Origin: Rhodobacteraceae bacterium HLUCCA08
GTDB taxonomy: Bacteria; Pseudomonadota; Alphaproteobacteria; Rhodobacterales; Rhodobacteraceae
Assembly (NCBI GenBank): GCA_001314655.1
Contig: LJSF01000012.1
Span: 1 to 64,000, forward strand
Length of the DNA stretch: 64,000 nucleotides
Direction: 5' to 3'
Below, one piece after another: positions 32,741 to 40,847 of the stretch. The position numbers and the translations under genes are program-made. The notes beneath the pieces were generated by a model, which saw nothing but the letters and a program-made list of their open reading frames with translations, had not been told where the DNA came from and ran no database searches. Each line of letters opens with the position of its first letter. Position 1 is the first letter of the stretch.

Positions 32741-33276
32741 CACATCACCTCGACGGTCGTCGAGCGCGGCAGGCCGATCAGCCCCTCCCCGTCGAGAAAC
32801 AGGATATCCACGCCCGCCGGGTAGCGGACACAGCGCGCCCGGTCCCGCCAGAACCCCTCCGGCAGGTCGCCGATCCGCAATTTGACGCCGCCATCGACAC
32901 CCGGCCCGACGAACCGGACACCGGCGCCCTGTCCGAACCGCGCGCGGATCACCAGGGTCGCGCCATCGTCGGGATACAGCGCCGACCCGGCGCGGCACCG
33001 CCCCAGCAGGGCCGGATCCGTCAACCGGCCGGCAAAGACGTGATCCGCCGCTTCCGGTTCGACCAGCCGTGCGCCGGCCTGAAGCAGGGGCGGGATCAGC
33101 AGCGGATCGGCGGCATGGACGGCACATTCGCGGTCGATCAGCGCCTCGATCACGCCGGCCTCGCCCGAATGCGGCATCCGGCGGGGCATCCCCGGCCGGC
33201 TGAAGGCCCACAGGATCGCCTCATAGGTCGCGTTGGCCCGGGTTTCGGCGGCATCGGCGACCGGGGTCGTCAGCAT
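32740..33276 (-). CDS. phnH: C-P lyase core subunit PhnH (cluster 2)
   Basis: This 178-residue PhnH has RANATYEAILWAFSRPGMPRRMP, the family N-terminal motif in diverged form, and ends with GVDILFLDGEGLIGLPRSTTVEV, matching the cluster 1 C-terminus. The region between is shorter by about ten residues. One-base overlaps with phnG and phnI. Confidence 0.91.
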   Translation of the reverse strand: MLTTPVADAAETRANATYEAILWAFSRPGMPRRMPHSGEAGVIEALIDRECAVHAADPLLIPPLLQAGARLVEPEAADHVFAGRLTDPALLGRCRAGSALYPDDGATLVIRARFGQGAGVRFVGPGVDGGVKLRIGDLPEGFWRDRARCVRYPAGVDILFLDGEGLIGLPRSTTVEVM

Positions 33277-33698
33277 CAGAACGTCTCCATGTCGATGCGG
33301 GTCGCCTCGACCCGGCGCAGGGTGTCGCGGTCGCAGGCGGCCTGCCGGGCGGCCTCGTCATCGCAAAAGGCGCGGCAGCGTGCCGCCTCGACCCCGCTTG
33401 CCAGGGCCAGGTCGACCAGCGCCATGGCCATCGCCGCCTCCAGGTCGCGGCCCCGGCGCATGCCGTAACCCTCGACACCGTCGCGCCTGACATGGGCCTC
33501 GCTCACCAGAACCTCGCCCAGGTGAAAACTGGTGCCGCCGGCGGTATCGCGCATCGGCACCATCACCAGGCCGGTGCGGCTGTGCAGCACCGTGACCCCC
33601 GGCAAGGCGGCAAGCAGCGTTTCGGCGAATTCCTTGATCCGCGCCGCCTCGGCGCGCGCCAGGGTCGAAAGCGTGTCGCTGTCCCTAGCCCCGGTCAT
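33276..33698 (-). CDS. phnG: C-P lyase core subunit PhnG (cluster 2)
   Basis: This 140-residue PhnG-like protein has LARAEAARIKEFAETLLAAL, SFHLGEVLVSEAHVR (the PhnG FxLGE motif) and GYGMRRGRDLEAAMAMALVDLAL. It is clearly more diverged from cluster 1 PhnG than PhnK or PhnL are. Its start lies inside the 3' end of phnF (14-base overlap), so regulator and structural genes form one operon here, unlike the divergent layout in cluster 1. Confidence 0.88.
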   Translation of the reverse strand: MTGARDSDTLSTLARAEAARIKEFAETLLAALPGVTVLHSRTGLVMVPMRDTAGGTSFHLGEVLVSEAHVRRDGVEGYGMRRGRDLEAAMAMALVDLALASGVEAARCRAFCDDEAARQAACDRDTLRRVEATRIDMETF

Positions 33699-34410
33699 CG
33701 TCGCCGCTCGCGATGCTGAACCGGACCCGCGACGCCGCCCAGACGACTTCGGAACAGGCGATCGGCGTGCCGTCCGGCAAGGCGTCGACGGCGCGGATGA
33801 TGGTCACCGACAGATCCGGGTGCTGGCACAGCATCCGCGCCTCCTCCGGCCGGGCCTGGCGGGAATGAAAGGTGGTTTCGGCCCGCAGGTAATCCTCGAT
33901 CCCGTAGGACCGGTAGGTTTCCGTGACCGATCCGAACACCGCGCGCCGGTCGTGAAAGGCCGGGAAACGATCGACGGAATGAAAGATCGACCCGAAGGCG
34001 ATGGGCCGCCCGTCCGCCGAGGTCAGCCGCCGGGAATGGTAGACCAGCGCGCCGGCCTCCAGGCCCAGGGACCGGCGCACGCGATCAGGCGCCGCGATCA
34101 CGTTCGCCTCAAGCAGATCCCGCGAGATATCATTGGCCTGGCCCGCCAGGTTGCGGCGCAACCGCGTCCGTTTGCCCAATTCGTAATGCAGCATCAACGG
34201 CGCACTGACAAAAGTGCCGCGGCCCTGTTCGACACTCAGCTTGCCTTCCTTGGCCAGGGCCGATATCGCCCGGCGCAGACTGTGCCGCCCGACCCCGTAA
34301 CGCCTCAGAAGCTCGGGTTCCGTGGGGATCTGGTCGCCGGGCGCGAAACGGCCCTCGTCGATATCCCGAGAGATCGCGTTCTTGACGGATGTCCAGTCTT
34401 TCGTGGTCAT
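33685..34410 (-). CDS. phnF: GntR/HutC-family regulator PhnF of the second cluster
   Basis: This 241-residue regulator has a winged helix (IPTEPELLRRYGVGRHSLRRAISALAKEGKL, in parts) followed by a UTRA domain (about 90-235). It is the first gene of the phnFGHIJKLM operon. The operator copy 11 nt upstream of its ATG suggests autoregulation. The same operator at phnC (27943) and at the third phnD (16890) suggests that it controls all three units. Its recognition helix differs from that of PhnF in cluster 1, in line with the different operator sequence. Confidence 0.9.
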   Translation of the reverse strand: MTTKDWTSVKNAISRDIDEGRFAPGDQIPTEPELLRRYGVGRHSLRRAISALAKEGKLSVEQGRGTFVSAPLMLHYELGKRTRLRRNLAGQANDISRDLLEANVIAAPDRVRRSLGLEAGALVYHSRRLTSADGRPIAFGSIFHSVDRFPAFHDRRAVFGSVTETYRSYGIEDYLRAETTFHSRQARPEEARMLCQHPDLSVTIIRAVDALPDGTPIACSEVVWAASRVRFSIASGDDDRG

Positions 34411-34420
34411 GGCGGCCCTT

Positions 34421-34436
34421 ATTCATTCGGATGAAT
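34421..34436. promoter_or_regulatory. Operator of the TCATTCGGAYGAAT type (copy 3)
   Basis: ATTCATTCGGATGAAT has inverted ATTCAT/ATGAAT arms with a 4-bp centre. It sits between the candidate Pho box and the phnF ribosome binding site of the second cluster. Same core as the copies at 16890 and 27943. Confidence 0.78.
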
Positions 34437-34454
34437 CCTGCCTAACGCGCCGAA

Positions 34455-34472
34455 TGCACAGCTTTGTGACAA
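34455..34472 (-). promoter_or_regulatory. Candidate Pho box upstream of phnF (cluster 2)
   Basis: The minus strand reads TTGTCAC-AAAG-CTGTGCA, two 7-mers 11 bp apart and the best match to the PhoB consensus in the window. It lies 18 bp upstream of the operator, so activation by PhoB and repression by PhnF could act on the same promoter. Confidence 0.55.
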
Positions 34473-34517
34473 CCGGCGACCTTTCCGGATGGGCGCCACC
34501 ACGGCCCCGGTGCCGCG

Positions 34518-35783
34518 TCAGCCGCGGATCAGGATGGCGCGGAAATCGTTGACATTGGTGCCGGTCGGGCCGGGACCGAAGAGGTCGCCGACCGCGTCGA
34601 AGGCACCCCAGGCATCATTGGCCAGAAGCGCGGCCTGCGGATCGACGCCGGCCCGGCGCATCCGCGCCGCGCTGGTCGCATCGGCAAAGGCGCCGGCATT
34701 GTCCTCGGACCCGTCGATCCCGTCGGTATCGGCAGCCAGCGCAACGATCCCCGCGACGCCGTCGATGGCCCGCGCGAAGGACAGCAGGAACTCGGTGTTG
34801 CGCCCGCCGCGGCCGCCGGCGCGCTTCAGGGTCACGGTCGTCTCGCCCCCCGACAGGATCACCACCGGCGCGCCGAAGGGCCGGCCCCGGGCCACGACCT
34901 CGCGCGCGATCGCGGCATGGACCAGGCCGACGTCGCGCGCCTCGCCCTCGATCGCGTCGGACAGGATCACCGCCGGCACGCCCGCCGCCCGGGCGCGTTC
35001 CGCCGCCGCCTCCAGCGACAGCCGCGCCGAGGCGATCACCCGGACCGCGTGGCCGTGAAACACCGGGTCATCGGGATGCGGTGCGGGATCCGCATGCCGC
35101 AGCCAGTCGGTCACCGCCTCGGGCAGGGCCAGGCCGAAATTCCGGATAAGGGCACGGGTGTCGTCCAGCCCGACCGGCGACGGCACCGTCGGCCCCGAGG
35201 CGACCTCGGCCGGATCATCGCCGGGCACGTCCGACACCACCAGGCTGACGACCCGGGCCGGATGCGCCGCTTCCGCCAGCCGGCCGCCCTTGATCCGGCT
35301 GACATGTTTGCGGATCGCGTTCATCACCCCGATCGGCGCGCCCGAGGCCAGAAGCGCGGCATTCAACGCCTGTTCGTCGGCCAGCGTCAACGCGCCGGGC
35401 GGCGCCGGAAGCAGGGCCGACCCGCCGCCGCTGACCAGGGCCACGACCAGGTCATCGGCGCTCAGCCCCGCGACCGCGTCCAGCAGGGCGGCGCTCGCGT
35501 CCAGCCCGGCGGCATCGGGCACCGGATGGGCGGCCTCCAGCACCCGGATCGTCCGGGTCGGTGCGCCATAGCCGTAGCGGGTGACCACCACGCCCTCGAC
35601 CGGCCCGTCCCACAGCGCTTCGAAGGCAGCGGCCAGCTGCGCCGCCCCCTTGCCCGCGCCGACCACAACCGTGCGACCCGCCGGCCGGGCCGGCAGATGC
35701 GGCCGCAGCGCCACGCGCGGATCGGCCGCCGCGACGGCCGCGTCGAACAGGCCGGTCAGAAAGGCACGGTCATCCGGGGTCAT
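34518..35783 (-). CDS. Glycerate 2-kinase (MOFRL/DUF4147 family)
   Basis: The 421-residue protein has [13 protein letters not shown] and the DUF4147 domain ([36 protein letters not shown]) and the C-terminal MOFRL domain ([32 protein letters not shown]). It phosphorylates glycerate to 2-phosphoglycerate in glyoxylate or tartrate catabolism. It ends about 108 bp before phnF in the same orientation and is probably separate from the phosphonate operon. Confidence 0.9.
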   Translation of the reverse strand: MTPDDRAFLTGLFDAAVAAADPRVALRPHLPARPAGRTVVVGAGKGAAQLAAAFEALWDGPVEGVVVTRYGYGAPTRTIRVLEAAHPVPDAAGLDASAALLDAVAGLSADDLVVALVSGGGSALLPAPPGALTLADEQALNAALLASGAPIGVMNAIRKHVSRIKGGRLAEAAHPARVVSLVVSDVPGDDPAEVASGPTVPSPVGLDDTRALIRNFGLALPEAVTDWLRHADPAPHPDDPVFHGHAVRVIASARLSLEAAAERARAAGVPAVILSDAIEGEARDVGLVHAAIAREVVARGRPFGAPVVILSGGETTVTLKRAGGRGGRNTEFLLSFARAIDGVAGIVALAADTDGIDGSEDNAGAFADATSAARMRRAGVDPQAALLANDAWGAFDAVGDLFGPGPTGTNVNDFRAILIRG

Positions 35784-35962
35784 CGGGCCTCTATATCACG
35801 GGGGCACGCCCCGTCAGCCGATTATCGGACCTTGGTGCGGACTATCGCCGCCCCCGGTGCTGCTGCTAGGATCGTGCCGTGATGCCAGGGGGAACGGGTC
35901 ATGCGCCAGACAGGCAACAGAACACAGATCGACCGGACGGCGCAGGGCGCGGGATCCCGGGC

Positions 35963-37057
35963 ATGACCGCGCCCGCCCGGGATCGGGTGACCGTCCGGTG
36001 CGACGGCGCCGCGCTGAGCTTCGATCCCGCCGTCGGCAACCTGCGCCGGCTGGACCTGCGCGACGGCGACAGGATCCTGTCCCCGCTCCATACCGCCCCT
36101 TGGGTCGATCGCGACGACGCCGACCTGCCCGACGACCTGGCGCCGGTCGAACGCCAGCTGTCGGGCGATTTCCTGTGCGCCCCCTTCGCGCAAAGCGATG
36201 TCGAACCGGCCCCGCCCCATGGCTGGAGCGCGAACAGCCATTGGACCGTCACCGACCAGGGCGCCCGCCACATCCTGGCCCGGCTCGATCGGCCGGTGAT
36301 GGGCGCCCGCATCGACAAGCGCCTGACCCTGTCGGCGCAGGCGCCGATCCTGATCCAGGAGCACCGGGTCGACGGCGGCCATGGCGGCCTGCCGCTTGCC
36401 CATCACCCGATGGTGCGCCTGGGCGGGCCGGCCCGGTTCTGCTGTTCGCCCAAACGCATCGCGCTTGGCCCCGACGCGCCGCTCGATCCGGGGCGCAACC
36501 GGCTCGCCACCGGCGCCCGCACGCGCGACCTGACCCGGTTTCCCGGCGCCGAGGGCGGCAGCGTCGACCTGACCCGGCTGCCCATCGCCGAGGCGCACGA
36601 GGATTTCGTCACCCTGGTCGAGGCGCAGGGCAATCCGCTGGGCTGGACCGCGCTGCTGCGCGAGGACGCGGACGACATCGTGTTCTTCGTCAAGGACCCG
36701 AAGGTCCTGCCGGTCACGATGCTCTGGCATTCGAATGGCGGGCGCGACCATGCGCCCTGGAACGGACAGCACCGCGGCGTGATCGGGATCGAGGATGGCT
36801 GCGCCGCCGGTGCGGCCGGGCATCGGGCGGCACTGGGGCCGAACCCGGTCGCCGCCACCGGGGTGCCGACCTGCCTGCCGCTTGGCCCCGGCACCACCCA
36901 TCGCATCGTCCACCTGACCGGCGCGATCGCCCGGCCCGCCGGTTGGTCGGCGGTGACCGATATCCGGCTGTCGGGCACACGGCTGACCCTGATCGGCGAC
37001 AGCGGCGGCACCCGCAGCCTGGATGTGCCGGAGGGGCTGTTCGATACGACAGGCTGA
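35963..37057 (+). CDS. Galactose-mutarotase-like protein of unknown function
   Basis: The 364-residue protein has a beta-rich sequence resembling aldose-1-epimerase-like folds: DGAALSFDPAVGNLRRLDLRD in parts, HTAPW, QEHRVDGGHGGLPLAHHPM, HSNGGRDHAPWNGQH and PGTTHRIVHLTG. Conserved His/Glu around 120-130 and 260-290 could be the active site. ATG 35963 is at the start of the fold. ATG 35882 (or GTG 35879) would add a low-complexity leader. Divergent from the glycerate kinase gene. Confidence 0.62.
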   Translation: MTAPARDRVTVRCDGAALSFDPAVGNLRRLDLRDGDRILSPLHTAPWVDRDDADLPDDLAPVERQLSGDFLCAPFAQSDVEPAPPHGWSANSHWTVTDQGARHILARLDRPVMGARIDKRLTLSAQAPILIQEHRVDGGHGGLPLAHHPMVRLGGPARFCCSPKRIALGPDAPLDPGRNRLATGARTRDLTRFPGAEGGSVDLTRLPIAEAHEDFVTLVEAQGNPLGWTALLREDADDIVFFVKDPKVLPVTMLWHSNGGRDHAPWNGQHRGVIGIEDGCAAGAAGHRAALGPNPVAATGVPTCLPLGPGTTHRIVHLTGAIARPAGWSAVTDIRLSGTRLTLIGDSGGTRSLDVPEGLFDTTG

Positions 37058-37164
37058 CGCCGCATTCGCCCGGAAAAGCGGCGCTTCGCCCTTGGGGCGC
37101 CGCCGAAACAGCCATTTTCGCGCCCAAGGGCCGGGTGGCAGGAAAAGGCTTGGGGAATTCGGCG

Positions 37165-37177
37165 CGGTAATTTACCG
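37165..37177. promoter_or_regulatory. Palindrome upstream of the cytosine-deaminase operon
   Basis: CGGTAA-T-TTACCG is a 13-bp perfect odd palindrome, 32 bp before the operon start and in an AT-richer patch. It may be an operator for a local regulator. No regulator gene lies next to it. Confidence 0.4.
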
Positions 37178-37209
37178 TATGGTCAAATTTCGACGATGGG
37201 TGCGGGGGC

Positions 37210-38502
37210 ATGTTGGACTTGATCGTGAGGCGCGCGCGCCTGCCCGACGGGCGGGGTCCGCTCGATATCGCCTGCAGCCAGGGCCGCATCGCCCGCATCG
37301 CCCCCCATATCGACGCGCCCGCACAGCACGAGGTCGCGGCCGATGGCCAGCTGGTCAGCCCGCCCTTCGTCGATCCGCATTTCCATATGGATGCGACCCT
37401 GTCGCTGGGCCTGCCGCGGCTGAACCTGTCGGGCACCCTGCTGGAGGGCATCGCCCTGTGGGGAGAGCTCAAGCCCCTGCTGACCCCCGAAGCGGTGATG
37501 GCGCGCGCGCTGCGCTATTGCGACCTGGCCGTCGCCCAGGGGCTGCTGTCGATCCGCACCCATGTCGATGTGTCGACCGCGCCCCTGGTCGGCGTCGAGG
37601 CCCTGCTGGAGGTCCGCAAACGCGTTGCCCCCTATATCGACCTGCAACTGGTCGCCTTTCCCCAGGACGGGCTCTATCGCGCCGAAAACGCCGAAGAGAA
37701 CCTGGTCCGGGCGCTCGACATGGGGGTCGACGTCGTCGGCGGCATTCCGCATTTCGAACGCACGATGGAGGACGGCGCGCGCAGCGTGAAACACCTGTGC
37801 CGGATCGCGGCCGAGCGTGGCCTGCCGGTCGACCTGCATTGCGACGAAAGCGACGATCCGATGTCGCGCCACGTCGAAACCCTGGCCGCCGAGACGACGC
37901 GGCTGGGCCTGGGCGGGCGCGTGGTCGCCAGCCACGTCACCGCGATGCATTCCTATGACAATTACTATGCGTCCAAGCTGATCCCGCTGATCGCGGACTC
38001 CGGGATGCATGTGGTGCCCAACCCGCTGATCAACATCACGCTTCAGGGCCGCGCCGACACCTATCCGCGCCGCCGTGGCCTGACCCGCGTGGCCGAGTTG
38101 CGCGCGGCCGGCGTCAATGTCGCCTTCGGGCAGGATTGCACCATGGATCCATGGTATCCGCTGGGCTCGGCCGACATGCTGGAGGTCGCCCATATGGGCA
38201 TCCACGCCGCCCCGATGACCTCGCGCGAGGCGATGGCCTGGGCCTTTGACAGCGTCACGCTGGGCGGGGCCGCCGCCATGGGCCTGCCCGACCCGACCCT
38301 GCGCGAAGGCGGGCCGGCCGACATGGTCGTCCTGCAGGCCCGCGACCGGATCGAGGCGGTGCGGCTCAGGGCCACGCGCCTGGCGGTGATCCGCGCCGGC
38401 CGGGTGATCGCCCGAACCGACCCCCGGATCGCGACCCTGTCGCTCGACGGGCGCCCGACCCGGGTCGACCCGGCGGCCTACGCCCCGCCGGAAGACGTGT
38501 GA
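37210..38502 (+). CDS. codA: Cytosine-deaminase-like amidohydrolase
   Basis: The 430-residue metal-dependent deaminase has PPFVDPHFHMDATLS (H-x-H metal pair), RTHVDVSTA, DLHCDESDDP (Glu for proton transfer), SHVTAMHS and GQDCTMDPWYPLG (Asp ligand). Cytosine or another pyrimidine/ammeline-like ring is the probable substrate. It is first in an operon with a BMP-type nucleobase/nucleoside transporter and an amidase, suggesting use of an imported N-heterocycle as nitrogen source. Confidence 0.85.
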   Translation: MLDLIVRRARLPDGRGPLDIACSQGRIARIAPHIDAPAQHEVAADGQLVSPPFVDPHFHMDATLSLGLPRLNLSGTLLEGIALWGELKPLLTPEAVMARALRYCDLAVAQGLLSIRTHVDVSTAPLVGVEALLEVRKRVAPYIDLQLVAFPQDGLYRAENAEENLVRALDMGVDVVGGIPHFERTMEDGARSVKHLCRIAAERGLPVDLHCDESDDPMSRHVETLAAETTRLGLGGRVVASHVTAMHSYDNYYASKLIPLIADSGMHVVPNPLINITLQGRADTYPRRRGLTRVAELRAAGVNVAFGQDCTMDPWYPLGSADMLEVAHMGIHAAPMTSREAMAWAFDSVTLGGAAAMGLPDPTLREGGPADMVVLQARDRIEAVRLRATRLAVIRAGRVIARTDPRIATLSLDGRPTRVDPAAYAPPEDV

Positions 38503-38537
38503 ATTCATTGACTGACCAACAGGAAAAGGAAGCTGCC

Positions 38538-39521
38538 ATGACCTTCGGACCCAATCGCCGGACCTTGCTGATCGGGGGCGCGGCCACGCTGGCCCTGCCC
38601 GCCTATATCCGCCGCGTCAACGCCCAGACCGCCCTGCGCGTCGCCGGCGTCCATGCCAGCCCGGTCGAGAATGCCTGGAACAGCCGCATCCACCTGGCCA
38701 TGCAGGGCGCCGCCGAGGCCGGGCTGATCGCGTATGAATTCTCGGAAGGCGTCGACGCGACCGATTACCCCCGTGCCATGCGCGAATATGCCGAAAGCGG
38801 CGCCGGCCTGGTCTGGGGCGAAAGCTACGCGGTCGAACGCGAGGCGCGCGAAGTGGCCGCCGATTATCCCGACACCGCCTTCCTGATGGGGTCATCCGGC
38901 GGGCCGGAGGGCGACAATTTCGGCGTCTTCGGCACCCGCAACCACGAGGCCGCCTACCTGGCCGGCATGCTGGCCGGTGCGATGTCGGAAACCGGCATCT
39001 TCGGGTCGGTCGGCGGTTACCCGATCCCCGAGGTCAACCTGCTGATCAATGCCTTCCGCAGGGGCGTGTCCGAGGTGAACCCCGACGCGACCTTCCTCAA
39101 CGGTTTCATCGGCGCCTGGTTCGATCCGGCCCGGGCCCAGGAAATGGCCATCGCCCAGATCGACCAGGGCGCCGACATCCTGTTCGGCGAACGCATCGGC
39201 ACCGCCGACGGCGCCCAGGCCCGCGGGGTCAAGGCGATCGGCAGCCTGATCGACTACACCCCGCGCTACCCCGACACGGTCTTTGCCAACGCGATCTGGA
39301 ACTACGGCCCGACGATCGAGGCGATCGTGGCCGATATCACCGCCGGCACCCCCGTGGGCCGCGACTACACCGAGTATTCCTTCATGAAATACGGCGGCAA
39401 CGCGCTGATCTATGTCGACAGCATGGTCCCGGCCGAAGCGATCCCGGCGATGGAGGCGCAACAGGCCGCGATCCAGTCCGGCGCATTCGACGTGCCGATC
39501 GACGCCGACGAACCGGCCTAG
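38538..39521 (+). CDS. BMP-family ABC transporter substrate-binding protein
   Basis: This 327-residue binding protein has a Tat-type leader (NRRTLLIGGAATLALPAY) and PBP1/BMP fold markers: YEFSEGVDATDYPRAM, FGVFGTRNHEAAYLAGMLAG, GSVGGYPIPEVN and QGADILFGERIGTADGA. BMP proteins bind nucleosides or purines. ATG 38538 is preferred over 38499 because AGGAAAAGGAAG lies just upstream and the twin arginines then fall near the start. Confidence 0.9.
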   Translation: MTFGPNRRTLLIGGAATLALPAYIRRVNAQTALRVAGVHASPVENAWNSRIHLAMQGAAEAGLIAYEFSEGVDATDYPRAMREYAESGAGLVWGESYAVEREAREVAADYPDTAFLMGSSGGPEGDNFGVFGTRNHEAAYLAGMLAGAMSETGIFGSVGGYPIPEVNLLINAFRRGVSEVNPDATFLNGFIGAWFDPARAQEMAIAQIDQGADILFGERIGTADGAQARGVKAIGSLIDYTPRYPDTVFANAIWNYGPTIEAIVADITAGTPVGRDYTEYSFMKYGGNALIYVDSMVPAEAIPAMEAQQAAIQSGAFDVPIDADEPA

Positions 39522-39524
39522 GCC

Positions 39525-40847
39525 TTGGACGCCACGGCACTTGCCCGGGCCATCGCGGAGGGGCGGACCACCGCCGGCGCCGTGATCGCCGCCGCGCATG
39601 ACGCCTGCGCGGCCCGGGCCGGGCGCGGCGCCGTGGCGCGTCGTCTTCCGCTTGACAGCCTGGCGGATCCTTTTTGCGGACCGTTCTGCGGGGTGCCGAT
39701 CCTGGCCAAGGACCTGGGCGCGCATGCCAGGGGGCTGGCCCCGGCCGCGGGGTCGGCGGCGCTGCGCGCGCGGGTGCCGGACCCCGCGGACGACAGCGAT
39801 TTCTTTGCGGTCCTGCGCCGGGCGGGGGTCGTCCCGATCGGCCTGTCCACCACGCCGGAATTCGGCTTTGCCCTGACCTCCGAACCGCCCGCCGGCCCCA
39901 TCGCCCGCAATCCCTTCGATCCGGCCCGCAGCCCGGGCGGGTCGTCGGGCGGGGCCGCGGCCGCCGTCGCCGGCGGGCTTGTCGCCATCGCCCATGCCAC
40001 CGATGCCGGCGGGTCGATCCGCGTGCCGGCCGCCTGTTGCGGGCTTTGGGGCCTCAAGCCCTCGCGCGGGGCCACGCCCATGGGCCCCGATTACGCGAAC
40101 CACCTGATGGGCATCGTCGGAGAGCTGGTCCTGGCCCGGTCGCTGCGCGATGTCGCCGCCGTGTTCGCCCTGTTCGGCCCGGCCAGCGCCACCTTTCCCG
40201 ACACGCCGACCATCGCCCTGTCGATCCCCGCGCGCTGCGACGCGGCCCAGGCCAGCGCCACGCGCATTGTCGCCGCCGCGCTGGCCGATATCGGCGCCCG
40301 GATCGTCGAAACCCCGGCCCCCGACGCGCTGGGGGCCGAGGCGCATGACCTGGTCGGGCGGATCCTGTCGGTGTCCCTGGCCGACTGGCTGGAGGGGTGC
40401 GGCATCGCCGACAACGAGGTGTCGGCCCTGGCCGCCGCCAATGCCGCCCGCGGCCGCGCGATGACCGGCCCGCAGGTCTTTGCCCTGGGCCGCGATGTGC
40501 TGCGGTTCTCGGATCGCGCCGCGGCGCTGTTTTCGCAGGCCGACGCGCTTCTGATGCCGATCCTGTCGGGGCCGCCGCCGGCGATCGGTGCCTTTCCGAC
40601 CGATCATGCCGACCTCGACGCCCATCTCGCGGCGATGGAGGCGACGGCCCCCAATGCCGCGCTCGCCAATGCCGCCGGGCTGCCGGCGCTGGCCATCCCG
40701 CTCCCGACGGACGGCCCCTGCCCCACCGCCGTGCAATTGCTCGGCCCGCGCGGCGCCGATGCCATGCTGCTGGCTCTGGCCGCACGGATCGCGAATGCGC
40801 TGCCCGCCGTCACCTACCCCGACCCCATCGCCGGGATGCCCGCATGA
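39525..40847 (+). CDS. Amidase (amidase-signature family)
   Basis: This 440-residue amidase has the Ser-cisSer-Lys triad: Lys in VPILAKDLGA near residue 64, Ser in SPGGSSGGAAAAVA near 145 and Ser in TDAGGSIRVPAA near 168. The start is TTG 39525, four bases after the binding-protein stop, with no good ATG before residue 180. Translation is likely coupled. It could open an amide formed after the deaminase or hydantoinase-like steps of the same pathway. Confidence 0.86.
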   Translation: MDATALARAIAEGRTTAGAVIAAAHDACAARAGRGAVARRLPLDSLADPFCGPFCGVPILAKDLGAHARGLAPAAGSAALRARVPDPADDSDFFAVLRRAGVVPIGLSTTPEFGFALTSEPPAGPIARNPFDPARSPGGSSGGAAAAVAGGLVAIAHATDAGGSIRVPAACCGLWGLKPSRGATPMGPDYANHLMGIVGELVLARSLRDVAAVFALFGPASATFPDTPTIALSIPARCDAAQASATRIVAAALADIGARIVETPAPDALGAEAHDLVGRILSVSLADWLEGCGIADNEVSALAAANAARGRAMTGPQVFALGRDVLRFSDRAAALFSQADALLMPILSGPPPAIGAFPTDHADLDAHLAAMEATAPNAALANAAGLPALAIPLPTDGPCPTAVQLLGPRGADAMLLALAARIANALPAVTYPDPIAGMPA

